A stretch of 64,000 nucleotides of DNA, from NCBI RefSeq assembly GCF_007860175.1, contig NZ_SJPX01000001.1:744001-808000 (forward strand), read 5' to 3'. The notes under the pieces are model-generated. The model had not been told where the DNA came from, did not search any database, and saw nothing but the letters and a program-made list of their open reading frames with translations. The translations under genes were made by a program, and so were the position numbers. The stretch is from Rubripirellula reticaptiva. Its GTDB lineage: Bacteria; Planctomycetota; Planctomycetia; Pirellulales; Pirellulaceae. Shown piece after piece: positions 63,323 to 64,000 of the stretch; the first letter of the stretch is position 1, and each line of letters starts with the position of its first letter.

Positions 63323-64000
63323 CCAATCGCAATAACTCCAATGACGATCGCGAATCCAAACGCAAACAATCAAGCTTGCGCTGGATCGCGTTCTGCCTTC
63401 CCGTTGTTCTGATCGTGGTGCAGTTCACTTTTCCACCTGTCGATCGATTTCACGAAGACGAAGTCTACTGGGTTGGATCGGCATACTACTATGACTTGGC
63501 CTTCGTCGAGCGCGACTTTGGACACAAAGATTGGCAATTACTGCCCGCACGCGAAAACCCGGCATTAGGAAAGTATTTGATCGGGGCAACCCTGCACGCC
63601 ACCGGACGACGGATTGCGACCCCAGATATCCTCGGTTCGTTCTATCTGATGTTCGCTAATATGCCGGGTGCATGGGGAACCAACGAAGCCTTCGAAAAGC
63701 GTCGCCAAGTTGCCATTCGCGTCGACCCAACCATTGCTGAACAAGTACTGCGTGGCGAACAACTGCCCATCGAAGACTCAGACTTACGAACGGTTCGTCG
63801 TCTGATGTGTCTGATCGGTATCTTGGCTGCTATCGGAATCATAGTGATCGGCTGGCAATGCGATCGTGTCATCAGCGGCCTCGTTGCTTCGACGCTGTTT
63901 GCCGTGCACCCGATCGTCGTCGACGCTTACTCACATGCCATGATCGATATCGTGGCGGTCTGCTTTTCGATTTGGTTTATCATCGGGTTGATCGCACTGG
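63319..64000 (+). CDS. GT-C membrane glycosyltransferase, PMT/GT39-like (3' end outside window)
   Basis: A GTG at 63319 overlaps the previous stop and opens a frame to the window edge (227 codons so far). It begins with a basic segment, then a membrane helix (LRWIAFCLPVVLIVVQFTF), then DRFHEDEVYWVGSAYYYDLA, the acidic loop motif of the GT39/PMT family. Next is RENPALGKYLIGATLHATGR, matching the HPPLGK-type site, and further helices follow. It would transfer a sugar from a polyprenyl carrier to a protein or lipid. Confidence 0.78.
   Translation, partial: MTNRNNSNDDRESKRKQSSLRWIAFCLPVVLIVVQFTFPPVDRFHEDEVYWVGSAYYYDLAFVERDFGHKDWQLLPARENPALGKYLIGATLHATGRRIATPDILGSFYLMFANMPGAWGTNEAFEKRRQVAIRVDPTIAEQVLRGEQLPIEDSDLRTVRRLMCLIGILAAIGIIVIGWQCDRVISGLVASTLFAVHPIVVDAYSHAMIDIVAVCFSIWFIIGLIAL

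Overview
The window looks like a chromosome segment of a marine planctomycete of the Rhodopirellula/Pirellulaceae type. The clues are a PSCyt1-PSD1 cytochrome protein beside a DUF1501 protein, a DUF1580 protein, a Ser/Thr kinase with a DWG activation-loop motif and a TPR-like tail, an ECF sigma factor of the planctomycete-expanded type, many small secreted Gly/Ser-rich proteins, TTG and GTG starts, and scattered genes for core metabolism (trpC, purH, hisF and tpiA all stand alone). The species assignment is inferred from gene content only.

Layout. 1-2399: chromosomal flank (start of a secreted protein, a TMEM14-type membrane protein, an MFS transporter). 2400-19363: a genomic island of about 16.9 kb integrated in a tRNA-Val(CAC) gene. 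The 3' part of the tRNA (44 bp) is repeated exactly at both ends, and a tyrosine integrase lies next to the intact tRNA. On the integrase side the island has a mobility and replication block on the minus strand: integrase, a 259-residue protein, a DUF1580 protein, a 152-residue protein, a TOPRIM/helicase replication protein and an HTH protein. On the far side it carries two defence-like modules facing each other. One is a three-gene plus-strand operon (XRE-GHKL ATPase, a 338-residue unknown, a 296-residue DUF6339-like protein) behind a palindromic promoter/operator. The other is a minus-strand nuclease-helicase pair resembling Hachiman HamA-HamB. Broken genes flank the HamAB-like pair: an S1/P1 nuclease remnant on one side and a truncated HTH gene on the other. 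This suggests cassette exchange inside the island. The XRE-GHKL operon is the best candidate here for an undescribed system.

19394-41102: chromosomal genes: two TatA-type proteins, an AEC transporter, the PSD1/DUF1501 pair, a split glutamate-synthase-like pair, two tandem purine nucleoside phosphorylases, sugar-transfer genes (GT4, GT11, methyltransferase), tpiA-secG, the conserved yicC-gmk-rpoZ-flavoprotein cluster, a CBS/DHH pyrophosphatase, and a sugar kinase with an SDR dehydrogenase.

41220-49399: a large membrane Ser/Thr kinase, four small secreted proteins, an ECF sigma factor and a thioesterase. Three of the secreted-protein genes share an upstream motif, AAGGGGTT, 13 bases, CGCA, placed 65-76 bases before the start codon. 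This looks like a small regulon promoter.

49533-57336: a giant glycine-rich protein, a fructosamine-kinase-like gene, hisF, purH and trpC, with two copies of a degenerate dispersed repeat. 57329-64000: a membrane glycosylation cluster (GT87-like, DPM1-like GT2, FAD oxidoreductase, nucleotide-sugar epimerase, second GT2, PMT-like GT-C running off the edge). It could build or flip a polyprenyl-linked or cell-surface glycan. No rRNA gene and no CRISPR array were seen.
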